Source: Beta vulgaris subsp. vulgaris
Taxonomy: Eukaryota; Streptophyta; Magnoliopsida; Caryophyllales; Amaranthaceae
Reading direction: 5' to 3'
Length of the DNA: 64,000 nucleotides
Assembly: GCF_026745355.1 (NCBI RefSeq)
Contig: NC_079209.1
Location: 44,315,823-44,379,822 of the forward strand
The notes under the pieces are model-generated. The model searched no databases. It saw nothing but the letters and a program-made list of their open reading frames with translations, and had not been told where the DNA came from. Both the position numbers and the translations under genes were made by a program. How positions within the stretch are numbered: the stretch's first letter is position 1; the number at the start of each line of letters is the position of its first letter. This document shows, one piece after another, positions 44,410-55,174 of the stretch.

Positions 44410-46758
44410 ATGTCAGCTGCAAAGTTCAACCGACTTACTCATCATGTCACCTTTCATCTCTTTGATAACAATCTCAAAAGACAAAGATTTCCATTCAATT
44501 TCCCAAATTATAAAATTCAGACACCCATTAAACTCAACATTTGTCTATCTTCTTCAAACCAATCAACCCACAAAATTGTGCATGAATTTGATCCCAATAT
44601 TCCTATAGAAGAAGCTGTTACTCCACCTAGTTCATGGTATTTTGATCCCTCTTTTTATTCCTTTGAGATTGATCATGTCTTCTACAGTGGATGGCGAGTT
44701 GTAGGTATTGTATTACTATTACCCGCTTAAATTTTTATTTCACATGATAATATTTTTCTCATTTATAGAGTAAGAATTGGTTTTTTATGTTGATTTTATT
44801 AATGATTTCTCTCTAAAATGATAGTTTATATATTGGTAATATTGTTAATATACTAATAAATGATAGTTTATACTTCCTCCATTTCTAAATAAGTGCACTT
44901 CTTGTTTTCACATTTGCCAATGCATTATTTTAACTATTAATATCTTCAATTATCGATAAATAAAAATTATAGAAAGTTAATATTAAAAAAAGTTCACATT
45001 CAGGCGAATCTAACAAGATCCCACGACTACGTTTTTCCTAAAATGTAAATCACCAAAATTAATTAAAGTTTAAACTATCATTTTAGAGAGAAATCATTAC
45101 CAGCAAGAGGAATTTGATACCAGCAAGAGGAAGAAATATAGGAAATCAGAGTAACAGTAGACAAATTTTAGCACCTATGTTTCTCATCTCTCTCTATATT
45201 AGAAGATTTCATACATTACAATGATATTGAGTACCATAAGGTGTTAATTCTGGTCATATATCAGTTAGAAAAGGGGAACTATATAGCCGTAGATTCAAAA
45301 TCAGCTCTCTATTCTCTCACTTTCTCAGAAGGTAGGAACTCGGAACAAAAATGAAGATAAAAAAAACTAAACTTGTATCTGTACGTACGCTAGCCGAAGA
45401 ATGTTGTCAATTTCTTGGTTCATTTCCAAACACTTCACAATTGCAAACTGGACATGTCTGTGAACAATAAAAGAGGTCAACATATCAGAAGGAAGTACCT
45501 CAAGCTAAAGGACAATGTACTCAAAGTACTTAGAAGTGTTAAGTTCTGCAGCTCTTGCATTACCTTATTATTGCTGAGCCACTTCCTGCTACATTTGGAA
45601 TGGTATACATGCTTGCATGGTAAAGTCATCTGTTGGTCCCCTATTTTGTATGTCACCAAGCATATTACGCATCTGCAGACAAGCCCACCATCGATTTTCT
45701 GATAGGGTGAATCAGTCGAAAAAAGGAAAGGCAGCAAAATATTCTTGCATTGATATTTGATAGATATCAGTATAACACGCAGACAACATTAAAACACAGT
45801 CATGACCACCAAAATTAATTAAAGTTTAAACTGTGAATAGTAAACACTATGCAAATGTTGCACTTATTTAGAAACGGAGGAAGTATATTGGTAATATTGT
45901 TAATATACTAAGGTGGTCCTTTTACGAACGAGAGATCAAACTAACTAGAACTTAACTAATTGATTAGTTTTGCTCTTAGCCTCTCATTATACTTTGAATA
46001 ATGTGAGCTCTATGTTACTTGGACTTTCAAACTAGTGTGATATGAGAGTACAGGTCCAAGTGTGTCCTTTTTTTATTTGTTGAAAATTCCAATGATTTTG
46101 GCCTAAATTGAGGTGTCGTGTTAGAGACTTCTCAGAATTTCGGAGCCCTTTACTAGGCATTAAACATGGACCTTATAAGGCTATAAAATCGATCCATAAT
46201 CACATATTATTAATAACTAATTTAATTTTTTTTATTAAAAATGGTTGAAAAAATGTTTATAAATTCTTCAATGTTATTAGTAAGGAGATACCTTAGATTT
46301 AACAAAATAGTAGAGATATACCAAAGATATAACTAAAAATAAGTTACTGAAATATGAAAAATTTTGGATTAACAAATGTATTTTCCATCTTAACTCATAG
46401 AACCTAAAAAGTATGAAAGTAAAATATAGGCGGGGCCTCTTAAAATTTAGGATCTGCTCTAATCATGTGTCTGAGACCCTGTCAAGTGTTAGTAGTTAGT
46501 ACTAGTGTACTAGCCATGTTGGAGTTTTCGGGATTCAAAAGGGTAGTTGAGTTAAAATGAAAGATCCGAGATACATAGTGTGAACTTATGTTGTAGAGTC
46601 TTTTATAATACAAGTGCAACCTTCATTTTTCTGTATAAACTTCTGTGTGGCAATAATGTAGTAATCTTTTACTTAATTTTTATAGGATGCATTGATCAGA
46701 TAAAGAATGTTCATGACTATTTTACTGGCAGGTTCAAGTTTCTCTTCCTTCACTTGTG

Positions 46759-46789
<31 letters not shown>

Positions 46790-49700
46790 AGGTTATACAG
46801 TTAAATGATTTTCTGACTATTTGGGGAGGCTCTCAGGCGTTTTCATTCATATGATGTTACTCTGGCAAGGCACTAATGATTATATTTAATCAACTGTGCA
46901 CCAGATTGGGGAATGTGGAATATGTGATTTGTCGAGATGCTCGTGGCGAGATTCATGCTTTTCATAATGTTTGTCGCCATCATGCTTCTGTTCTTGCTTA
47001 CGGAAGTGGTAGAAAGACTTGTTTAGTATGCCCTTACCATGTGAGTTTCACTCCCTATTCCATTTCTCTAAGGTATTAAAATGTTCGTTTTCTTTTTTTG
47101 GCTTCGGTATGGGGGTGTGATGCTTCTTAGTAGTATATGGCAGCTTTTAGCGTTAAACTATAATTACAAACTACATAGGGGTTCTTATACAGATAAACAG
47201 GGTTACCTTAGACTAAGACTCACAGCCTGTCACTAACAATCTCTTTCAAATCCGATAAACTCATAAACCACCTTAGACTAAGACTCACAGCCTGTCACTA
47301 ACAATCTCTTTCAAATCCGATAAACTCATAAAACCTGTTTTTTCAGAAAATCAATGCAAAACTTACCCTCCCTAAGAGCCGCAGTGAGGGTCACGCTCTG
47401 CTTTGGTCCACCGCCGTGTTACTCTGTAGAAAGATACACCTGTGTTATTCCAATGGCCCACCCTTGTTTCATGGTAACTCCCCAAAAATAAGGGGGAGGA
47501 ACAAAGAAAAACAGATCTAGATTTTCATCATGTGCAGCAATTCTATGATATTCATAAGAGTAAAAGGGTTGTTAGACTAATTAAAATTTGCTTATCTGAA
47601 ATGTTCAAATACTTGTTTTCTAATCAAATAAACTGCATCAAAATTTGTAGGGATGGACATATAGCTTAGATGGTAATCTCCTGAAGGCTCCAAGAATTAC
47701 AGGAATACAGAATTTTGATCCTAAGGTATGCAGTAATACCAATTAGCTAGCAATCCTGTCTAAATTTGTGGACAATCTATCTTTGTCATGCTTAGATTGA
47801 TTTTGCCGATTTCTATTAATGTTGTGTATAGGAGTTTGGGCTCAAACCTATAAGTGTTGCGACATGGGGGCCATTTGTTGTTGTGAATTTAAGTGCTTCC
47901 AAGGAGGAAGTTGATTGTGGAAGTTTGGAGAATGACTGGCTAGGTAGCTCAGCAGGCCTGCTTAGTGCCAATGGAGTTGACAATTCTCTGAGTTACATTT
48001 GTAGACATGAGTACACTTTAGAGTGTAATTGGAAGGTCTGAGCTTACAGTTTGATTTTGATATCATAAATCTCTTTAAATTTTTATTTGATAAAATTATG
48101 TCTCGGATTTGAACTCAGAACCTGTTTCGCTTTCTGATTCTGAATCATAAGAAATCATCTCTTGCAAACTATGTTACTTGGATTCAGGTACTTGGCATAT
48201 GTCCAAGTGTTCGACTAAGATATTTTATGAAACTTACTATGATGTTAGCTTAAAATGAAGTGTCGAAGTGTTGATGATGCGACACGGGTACTTAGGTGAA
48301 GTGCAGAGACCGAATAACATAGCTTGCAGATCACCTGTAGTTTGCATTTATTTATATTGTTGTCTAATGCTGGCCTTTTATTCGAGTTTCAGGTGTTCTG
48401 TGACAATTATCTAGATGGTGGATATCATGTTCCATATGCCCACAAGAATCTTGCTTCTGGGCTCAACCTTGACTCTTATAGCACTGAAGTACGTTCATTA
48501 ACTCTCTGATGTATGATTTTACTTCACAATTCACAGGTCTTTCTTCTAAGCCACCCTAAAAGTATCTATAACAATGGAATTTTAACTTGTTTACAAACCA
48601 AAAGTTGGACAATTGAACTCTCCTAATGAGCTCTACAGACTACAATCTATCTCATACATAGTTTACTGCATTAGATGTATGAAAAAGTCAGCATTCAAAG
48701 ATGTGCAAGCTCTTCTACTGAAAACGGAGATGAATTTGACAGACTTGGATCTAAAGCACTATATGCTTTTATATATCCCAACTTCATGATTAACAGGTGG
48801 GATTAATCTTCCGCTTCCCTGAAATTGTTGTGGCACCTCTCGTTGCCACTTTTCTTGCATGTTATGGCATCATTGATAGTTTCACCCCCTTTTTGTTCAC
48901 TGCTAATCTAATAGGTATGGCCCTTGGATGGATACCAACCTTGTTGTTCCTTTGGGACCACGGAAATGCCAAGTGGTGTTTGACTACTTTCTTGACATGT
49001 CATTGAAGGTGAGCAAAATATCTCTTAAGGTTCTAAGTAGCTTGTGCCTTTTGCTTATTAAGGAAACTAGTTGTTGGGTCGGGTTATTTACTAAGACAAA
49101 TTATATTGTTTGGTTGATTTTTTGTCACAAGCATAAGTCGTAGCTTGATGATTGGATGATAACATGCAAAGTAATAGGCCAAGAATTTAATACTCAGAGG
49201 CGGATCTAGGATTTTGAATTTGGTGTACTAACTAAACCAATCAATAATAGACAATAATCATAATACACAAATGAGAATAATAGAGAATGATCATTATTCT
49301 AGTTATTTATTCTAAATACCTTCACTATATCGATATTTTAATACTATCTCCATTTTTAGTATATTCAATAGATTGACTTTTAACTTATCAAGAGACACAA
49401 CTTTTACCTTTAATATTTGAATTATGTTACTAAAGTTTATAAGAAGTTGATATAAATTTAGTAAATGTAAATAGAGACAAATCCAAAATTTACATTATGA
49501 AATTTATTTTTAAATAAATCTTGGTCATACTTAATATATAAATAGTGTTATAAAGTCAAATAGTTGCATTTTATTTCAAAACGTTATGATAATTAATCGT
49601 TATTTTAAAAAATAAAGTCAAAGTCAAAGGTTAAATTAAAAGTGATAGATACTAGAAAAGAAAAGTGGTGAAATATAAAAGAGAATGAGCAAGAAATAAA

Positions 49701-50557
49701 AAGTAAAATGTAAAATAAAACACAAGTACTAAAGGAAAGTAGAAGAAAAAGAAAGTTGAAGATTGGTATTGGTGTTAGCAGGGAAATCGAACCCGCGTGT
49801 AGATTTCCAGATGTATAAGGTGATATTAGGGAGTTGGACCACTGGAGCAAATTCCATTGTCTGATCAAACTGGACAGATACCTCTTTTATCTTTACTGTA
49901 CACCTGTTCGACGCATAAAAAAATTAGAAACTGAAATTTTTTTGGCCACCCAGGATCCTTAATAGGTCCACGCCTGTTGATACCTCACAAGTCACATAGC
50001 ACCATTTAAAGCTTGTGGTAGGGAGAAGGGGTACAATGGGCGGGCTACAATCCTTCCCCACACGTCTTCATAATATATGTTGATTTAGGATACCAATCTC
50101 TTATAGAGTTGATCGAACTCTGTGGACACATGCACTTTGAAAATTCTGTAGCTTAATAATAGTGATCCTTAGTATACCAAAGGTTGTGTGCTTGTGGTTT
50201 TTGTTATGTGCGGCATAAGTTCATCTATCTATTGTTTATTATAGGATGACGAAGCTTTCATCAAGAGAAGCCTAAAAGACAGCGAAGAAGTGCAGGTACA
50301 TACTTCAGCAAAGAATGTTTTGAGATCTTCTCTCTGCCCTTGTTCCCTTTTAAAGAAAATAGAAGAAATTAAGGGATTTAGAAAAGATTTTCTGACATTA
50401 GAGTTGTAACAAACTGCAGATAGAAGATATCATGTTGTGTGAAGGTGTTCAAAGGGGCCTTGAATCACCTGCATATCGAACTGGAAGATATGCGCCAGCT
50501 CTCGAGAAAGCGATGCACCATTTTCATTGCTTGCTTTACAGAAACCTGACAGGATAA
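44410..50557 (+). CDS. Choline monooxygenase-like Rieske oxygenase, plastid type, ten exons
   Basis: Exons 44410-44704, 46686-46731, 46905-47040, 47651-47725, 47832-48035, 48393-48488, 48675-48796, 48915-49008, 50245-50295 and 50420-50557 join in frame (1257 nt, 418 residues) with GT/AG introns throughout. The first about 55 residues are basic and Ser-rich like a transit peptide. The Rieske [2Fe-2S] ligands are C137, H139, C156, H159 (NVCRHHAS...CLVCPYHGW). The mononuclear iron motif is NYLDGGYHVPYAH at 257-269. The sequence ends RGLESPAYRTGRY and HHFHCLLYRN as in the CMO family. In chenopods the paralogue oxidises choline to betaine aldehyde in chloroplasts. This protein reads closer, from recall, to the CMO-like type found also in Arabidopsis (At4g29890), whose substrate is unclear. 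ATG 44410 is used; a TTG one codon earlier is not a start. Introns 1 and 8 carry transposons. Confidence 0.9.
44873..45883. mobile_element. Stowaway-like MITE in intron 1, split by a gene fragment
   Basis: CTTCCTCCATTTCTAAATAA and, inverted, CTTCCTCCGTTTCTAAATAA are flanked by TA. The left half carries the shared internal module (AACAAGATCCCACGACTACG at about 45011). Between the halves lies about 756 bp of foreign DNA bounded by a 26-bp direct repeat (45051-45076, 45807-45832). Confidence 0.7.
45407..45698 (-). pseudogene. Last two exons of a BIG BROTHER-like RING-H2 E3 ligase
   Basis: On the minus strand an exon 45698-45564 (GLVCRCVICLVTYKIGDQQM ... CKHVYHSKCSRKWLSNNK) ends at a GTAATG donor. 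A second exon, 45457-45407, follows an ACAG acceptor and reads TCPVCNCEVFGNEPRN then stop. Together they rebuild a complete C3H2C3 RING-H2 domain and a C-terminus like that of Arabidopsis BIG BROTHER (ubiquitin ligase restricting organ growth). The N-terminal exons are absent, and no promoter or start was found. It sits antisense in intron 1 of the Rieske oxygenase gene, within the split MITE. Most likely a captured, non-functional fragment. Confidence 0.8.
46757..46786 (+). repeat. (GT)n microsatellite in intron 2
   Basis: About 13 GT units, 26 bases after the exon 2 donor of the CMO-like gene. The frame crossing it (46580-46804) contains the true exon 2 but is otherwise intron. Confidence 0.9.
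47205..47334 (+). repeat. 65-bp tandem duplication in intron 3
   Basis: The unit beginning ACCTTAGACTAAGACTCACA occurs twice head-to-tail, almost identical, well away from the splice sites. Confidence 0.9.
48170..48323. mobile_element. Small MITE in intron 5
   Basis: CTATGTTACTTGGATTC at the left pairs with GACCGAATAACATAG at the right. A related left end (CTATGTTACTTGGACTTTC) occurs in intron 1 at about 46011. The boundary TSD is unclear. Confidence 0.45.
49195..49976. mobile_element. hAT-like element in intron 8 of the CMO-like gene
   Basis: Left end CAGAGGCGGATCTAGG and inverted right end CAGGCGTGGACCTATT resemble hAT termini. Flanks TTAATACT and TTGATACC match at 6 of 8 positions, as an old 8-bp TSD would. 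No transposase. On the minus strand it contains a tRNA-like segment (B-box-like GGTTCGATTTCC, about 49783). Confidence 0.6.
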
Positions 50558-51135
50558 ACTCTTCATTCTTAGGCAAATTGTTGGGCGAGCTGATCAAAGT
50601 CAACTATTGTGCCAAGACCCAAAAGGCAAAAGTAATGATTGATCAGACGAATTTGAGGCTTAATGTTCAAGTGCTAGAGTTTGGTTGAACTTCAATGAAA
50701 TTCTTGACAGTCTATTGCATGAATTATGTATGATAGGAATGGATAATTGGTTTCCTCATAATCTAGTGTATAGTATCGTTTATATATACGTGATATCATA
50801 TAAGAAGAGTTGAATGTACATCCTTCCAGTGAATAAATACTTATATAGCGCTTTAGTAATGTAAAGAGCAAAGTCTTATTTTAACTTGTTTGTTCTGCAC
50901 TACTTTTTAAATCTGAACTTACATCTTCTCATAAATTTGATTTGGACTTTCTCTTTCTTATAAAATTCCAACTTGATCTCATTCAAACTTTTTGTTTGAA
51001 TATCTAAACTTATTTGATATGATCTAAAGTAATAAGCAATGAGGTATCGAGATTTAAACTTGTGTATCTATAGTAGAGTTGGTTGATAATTATGTTGGGA
51101 CAACTCGATGGAAAGTATCAACATCTTATTTTATT
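50558..51135. other. 3' flank of the CMO-like gene
   Basis: The 3' untranslated region and downstream sequence. AATAAATACT at about 50831 could serve as a poly(A) signal. No other gene is seen. Confidence 0.4.
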
Positions 51136-52473
51136 GGAAAAATGGATGAGAATACCCCCAACTTTGGCCCATCCGCTTTTAATACCCCCAACTATGGGTT
51201 ATTCTTGTATAATCCCAACTATTGGGTAGATACGCCATAAATGCACTATGACCTGAAGGAAACCTATTTAACTGGTAAATAGGCTACGTGTCATGCTTTT
51301 ATTGGCTTATTATCAATGATTATTTTATTTTTGTATTTTTTTAATCCCACCCTTTCCTCACCCCCACTACCACCCACTACGACCCCCTCACCACCCACTG
51401 CTACCTCCTCACCACCCACTGCCACCTCCCTCACCAACCACTACCACCTCCTCACCCCCACTACCACCCACTGCCACTTCCTTCACCACCCATTGCCACC
51501 TCCCTCACCGCCACTGCCCCTCCGTCACCCCATTTTTAAAACCTCGTCGGAAACCACCATGGTTGTAATTTATATGCTTGTAATGATGTTCAAAGAATGG
51601 TAGTGCTTGTATATTTTCTGCGAGAGATTGGTTCTATTCGAACATGTCATGGTCTCCATGGCAAATCAGCAGGGGTGCATCTAAATTTTTGTTAAACAAA
51701 TATTTGACATTGTAGATGACTATTTATTTGACTATATTTTGAGAAAATTCTGTTGAAATCTCAAATTCATTACTTATGTATCTCTTGCTTTCAAGGATGG
51801 ACAGTTTATGAAATACTGAGATATGCTCCACAGCATAACTGGATGCTTATGAAGAACTTCTTAAAACTAATCCAGTATCTGCAATAATGGTGATTAGTGG
51901 AGTGCTTATGAAGAACTTCTTAAAACTTCTCCTATGTGGTTTTCTTCTCTCATCTGTTTTGGGTTCTTTCCATAGCACCACACCACCACAACACAACCAC
52001 CACCCACTACCTCTGACCACATAAAAAACAACAACAACCCAAAGGGGGGGGAGACATGAGCAGCAGCAGTGGTGGCAGACACGTGAACGGAGGAGAGAGA
52101 ATTACGGGAGGGGCAAGGAAAGGGGGGTTACCGCGAAAATCGAGGGGGAGGGGGAAGGGAGAGGATTGTTGCGGAAATCGACGGGGATGAGGGTTGGGCT
52201 GGCGGGAGGGTTGGGCTGGCAGGAGGGCTGTGCGATGGAGGGGAGGGGGGGAAGGTGGCTGAAATTGTGGTGGGTGGGATTTGTGGTGGGAGTAGACATT
52301 AAAAAGAGAAAGGAAATAGAAATAAAAGAAATAACCTAGCTAACAGGTTGCAAGTCACCTTGGTGTGTTTATGGCAGACCTCCCCAATAGTTGGGATTAT
52401 ACAGGAATAACCCATAGTTGGGGGTATTAAAAGTGGATGGGCTAAAGTTGGGGGTATTCTCATCCATTTTTCC
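51136..52473. mobile_element. Tandem-repeat-TIR MULE, family 2, copy b
   Basis: It starts GGAAAAATGGATGAGAATAC, with the inverted match at the end, and is flanked by a perfect 9-bp TSD TATTTTATT (51127-51135, 52474-52482). The TIR carries the three-unit series (AATACCCCCAACTTTGG, AATACCCCCAACTATGG, AATCCCAACTATTGGG). The interior is C-rich (51340-51540), AT-rich in the middle, then G-rich (52040-52300). A 39-bp phrase (GTGCTTATGAAGAACTTCTT...) is partly repeated near 51843-51926. No transposase. Confidence 0.9.
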
Positions 52474-52482
52474 TATTTTATT

Positions 52483-53131
52483 TAATGTGAGATGGTCACC
52501 TAACACTTGTTCAATGGAAAGATCACAACTTTAACTCATTTAGTCTTCAATTTTATCTTTTGTTGTTTAAGTATAAAGAACTAAATTACCAATTAAGCAT
52601 AAATACAATCATATTCAAGCATAGGGCTAAACTCTCAACATGTCCTAACCTAATGTTTCGAGTTTCTGACACCGGAAACGACGTGACACACGCGTGACAT
52701 GCGTTGGAAACATTTTGAAAACATGTCCAGAATGAGGAAACATTTCTTCATATTCCATATTTCTTAGAGCTTGATTCGAAAAAAACTACTTTCTTAGACA
52801 GTAATTTTCCATTTCCGTTTATTTGATTAATAAATGGCTGAAATTCCTTTCAAAATAATTAAATAAATGGACGAAATATTTTTTTCGAATGCAAAAATTA
52901 TTCTCTCAAGAATAGAAGTCATTACCTTTACCAAAGAAGCAATGCTACATGTTCTTTTCTATTTCTTACCTTCCACTTTTATATCACTCATTCATCTCCT
53001 CTCCTTCAAATTTCTTGTTTCTTTTTTAGTTTTCTAGTAAGCAACCTAACAATTGAAAACTAATTTAATGATATTTTAGCATTTTTGCTTGAACAGTATC
53101 TCACATGGAAAATAATTTTCCAACCAAATAA
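52483..53131. other. Intergenic, no gene seen
   Basis: No convincing frame or element ends. Confidence 0.5.
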
Positions 53132-53510
53132 ACACTAGTAAAAAAAACCTAAGTGTTGCGGTCGAAAAGTGCGCTAAATACTTTTCATCAAAGCACTAGT
53201 CATACGAGCACTTGCAAATTTTCCAAACGCTGCAAGTTTTAGGAAAATTGGAGCACTTAAGGTCTGTTCTCCATAGCTTATTTTCAGTTCGGTTCAATTC
53301 AGTTCAGCTCCAATCAGTTCACTTCAGTTCAGCTTCATTCTTTTATAACCATTTTGTTAAATATTATTATTATGTTGGTATAATTTATTTTACTAATTAC
53401 TCTTATTATTATTATTATTATTTAAATTTATATCAGTACTATTAAGTATTATTATTATTGTTGTTTCAATATATTATTTTGTTTATTATAGCTTTAATAA
53501 TTATTATTAT
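53132..53510. other. Possible CACTA end followed by a TIR-element relic and (ATT)n
   Basis: CACTAGTAAAAAAAACC at 53132 followed by AAGTGTTGCGGTCG and AAGCACTAG-type repeats looks like one end of a CACTA element; its partner was not found. From about 53259, GGTCTGTTCTCC then CAGTTCGGTTCAATTCAGTT resembles the left part of the element at 4644-5631, again followed by ATT repeats. Confidence 0.3.
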
Positions 53511-55174
53511 TAGGAGGAACATGGTTTAGGTCAAAGCACAAATAAACCCACTTTTTTAGCCATTAAACCAATCAAATCGCGTCAAGACGGTTTATGATGT
53601 AATTTTCGCGGTCCAACCCAATCATTATTTTTATTACTAAATATTTTTATATTATTAAATCTAATTATTAAAATAGTAATATTAATTTACATCTTCCTTT
53701 TGTTGTGAAATCTGCCAAATATACTTCCCTATAGCAGCCTAATTCCACATAAGACAATCTCTCATCCCCAAACCTCCCGTTTTCTTTGGCTTGCAACATT
53801 TTTGCCCAAAAAAAAACTTGATTGCATTTTTCCTTTACCTGATTGAGATACAGACAATTACATACGGAAAAAAGATGAATTCTCATAAATTTTATAATAC
53901 AATAGACTAAAAAAAACTACATTCTCAATAATACGCCTATAAGAACAAAATCAAGCATACTGGGTGACTCTTTTACACTCAAGTTAGGATGATAGTTTTA
54001 CCAATACACTGGTAAATCCTCAACAAAATTTGTTCATCATCTCTTTTACGCTCGTCTTTTGTAGCATTTTTAGCTTCTCAAGCTTTTGTAGCATTCTTAG
54101 CTTCTTTCACAGGGGGTGAAAGTTCCTCAGATTATTACAACGAACGGGAAGTTTACACACACCTTATGGGATTGCAACTCACGAAGGGAGCTCTGGTGAC
54201 AGCTATATTAACCGTTGGAAGCTCCTGAGGATGCATCATCAGAATGTAAAGCCACTAACTATTTCAATATTTCAGCACTTGTTTGTATCAATAAATTGCA
54301 CCAGTCTACATGAAAAAGAAAAAAAAGAACATCTACATAGAATTGAAAACAAAAAAGCTCTCAAGAATTATTTTTGCAGATAATGAGTGTCTCTCTAATG
54401 GCAAAAGAACCATTAAATGTAAAAGAATGAAAGATACGACCACAAGAGCAACATAGATTGTTGAAGAAATCTAGCAAGAAAAAAGATATCATTGTCAAGA
54501 ATCACCTTTGTGGTAGCCTGGTGTTCAACATGGCAGACGTAGTCTACAGAAGTATGCCAGTAACAATAAACACATTGTATAATAAGTAACAAACATGGAG
54601 GAATGCCACCCAGAACGCATAAAAGCAACTTTGTTTGGGCTGAGGAATTAAAGTATGATAAAAGCCTAGGCTACACTGTAATCCCAATCAAAGGTTACCT
54701 TTTCCAGAAGAGGGAAAGCCCTTTTAAGGATTATGGTACTATAATGAGAATTTCAAACAGGGACAGCTTTACTAGACAGTTTATCCTAAAGCAATCAGAA
54801 GATATATGCACCACAGAAATTAGTAGTCCTCCTGGAAGAAAAGTACAAACAGTATAATAAAGCCTCTCAATCTTTGAGCTGAACCATAATGACTAATGCG
54901 AGAGAATGAAATCATATACCTCACCTTCTAACTTCATATAAATATGGCGCATCCTATAGTTGACTTTGTAGTGCCTAGGCTTTCATCCATATATAGAAGC
55001 CTGGCATTGTTTGACCTGCACTTTGCATCAGCAAAAAAGTTTTGAAAATCTCTTACACCCACAACCAAGATGATTGCAGGCAGTTCAAGCAAGACATTCC
55101 AGTACAGAAGCAGTCTGCCCTGAAAAGGATTCAATTTCGAGGAGAAAGAGTTTGGCTATAGAGCAGATGTACAT
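53511..55174. other. Intergenic and 3' flank of the PPR gene
   Basis: Short frames on both strands (53668-53886, 54413-54628, 54603-54857, 54934-55134) have no recognisable domains. Sequence just below 55174 may be transcribed as the 3' untranslated region of the PPR gene. Confidence 0.35.

Noticed and set aside
45477..45737. Single 86-residue RING protein
   Set aside because: The tail after NNK is intron read-through; the true second exon is at 45407-45457 and the upstream part is missing.
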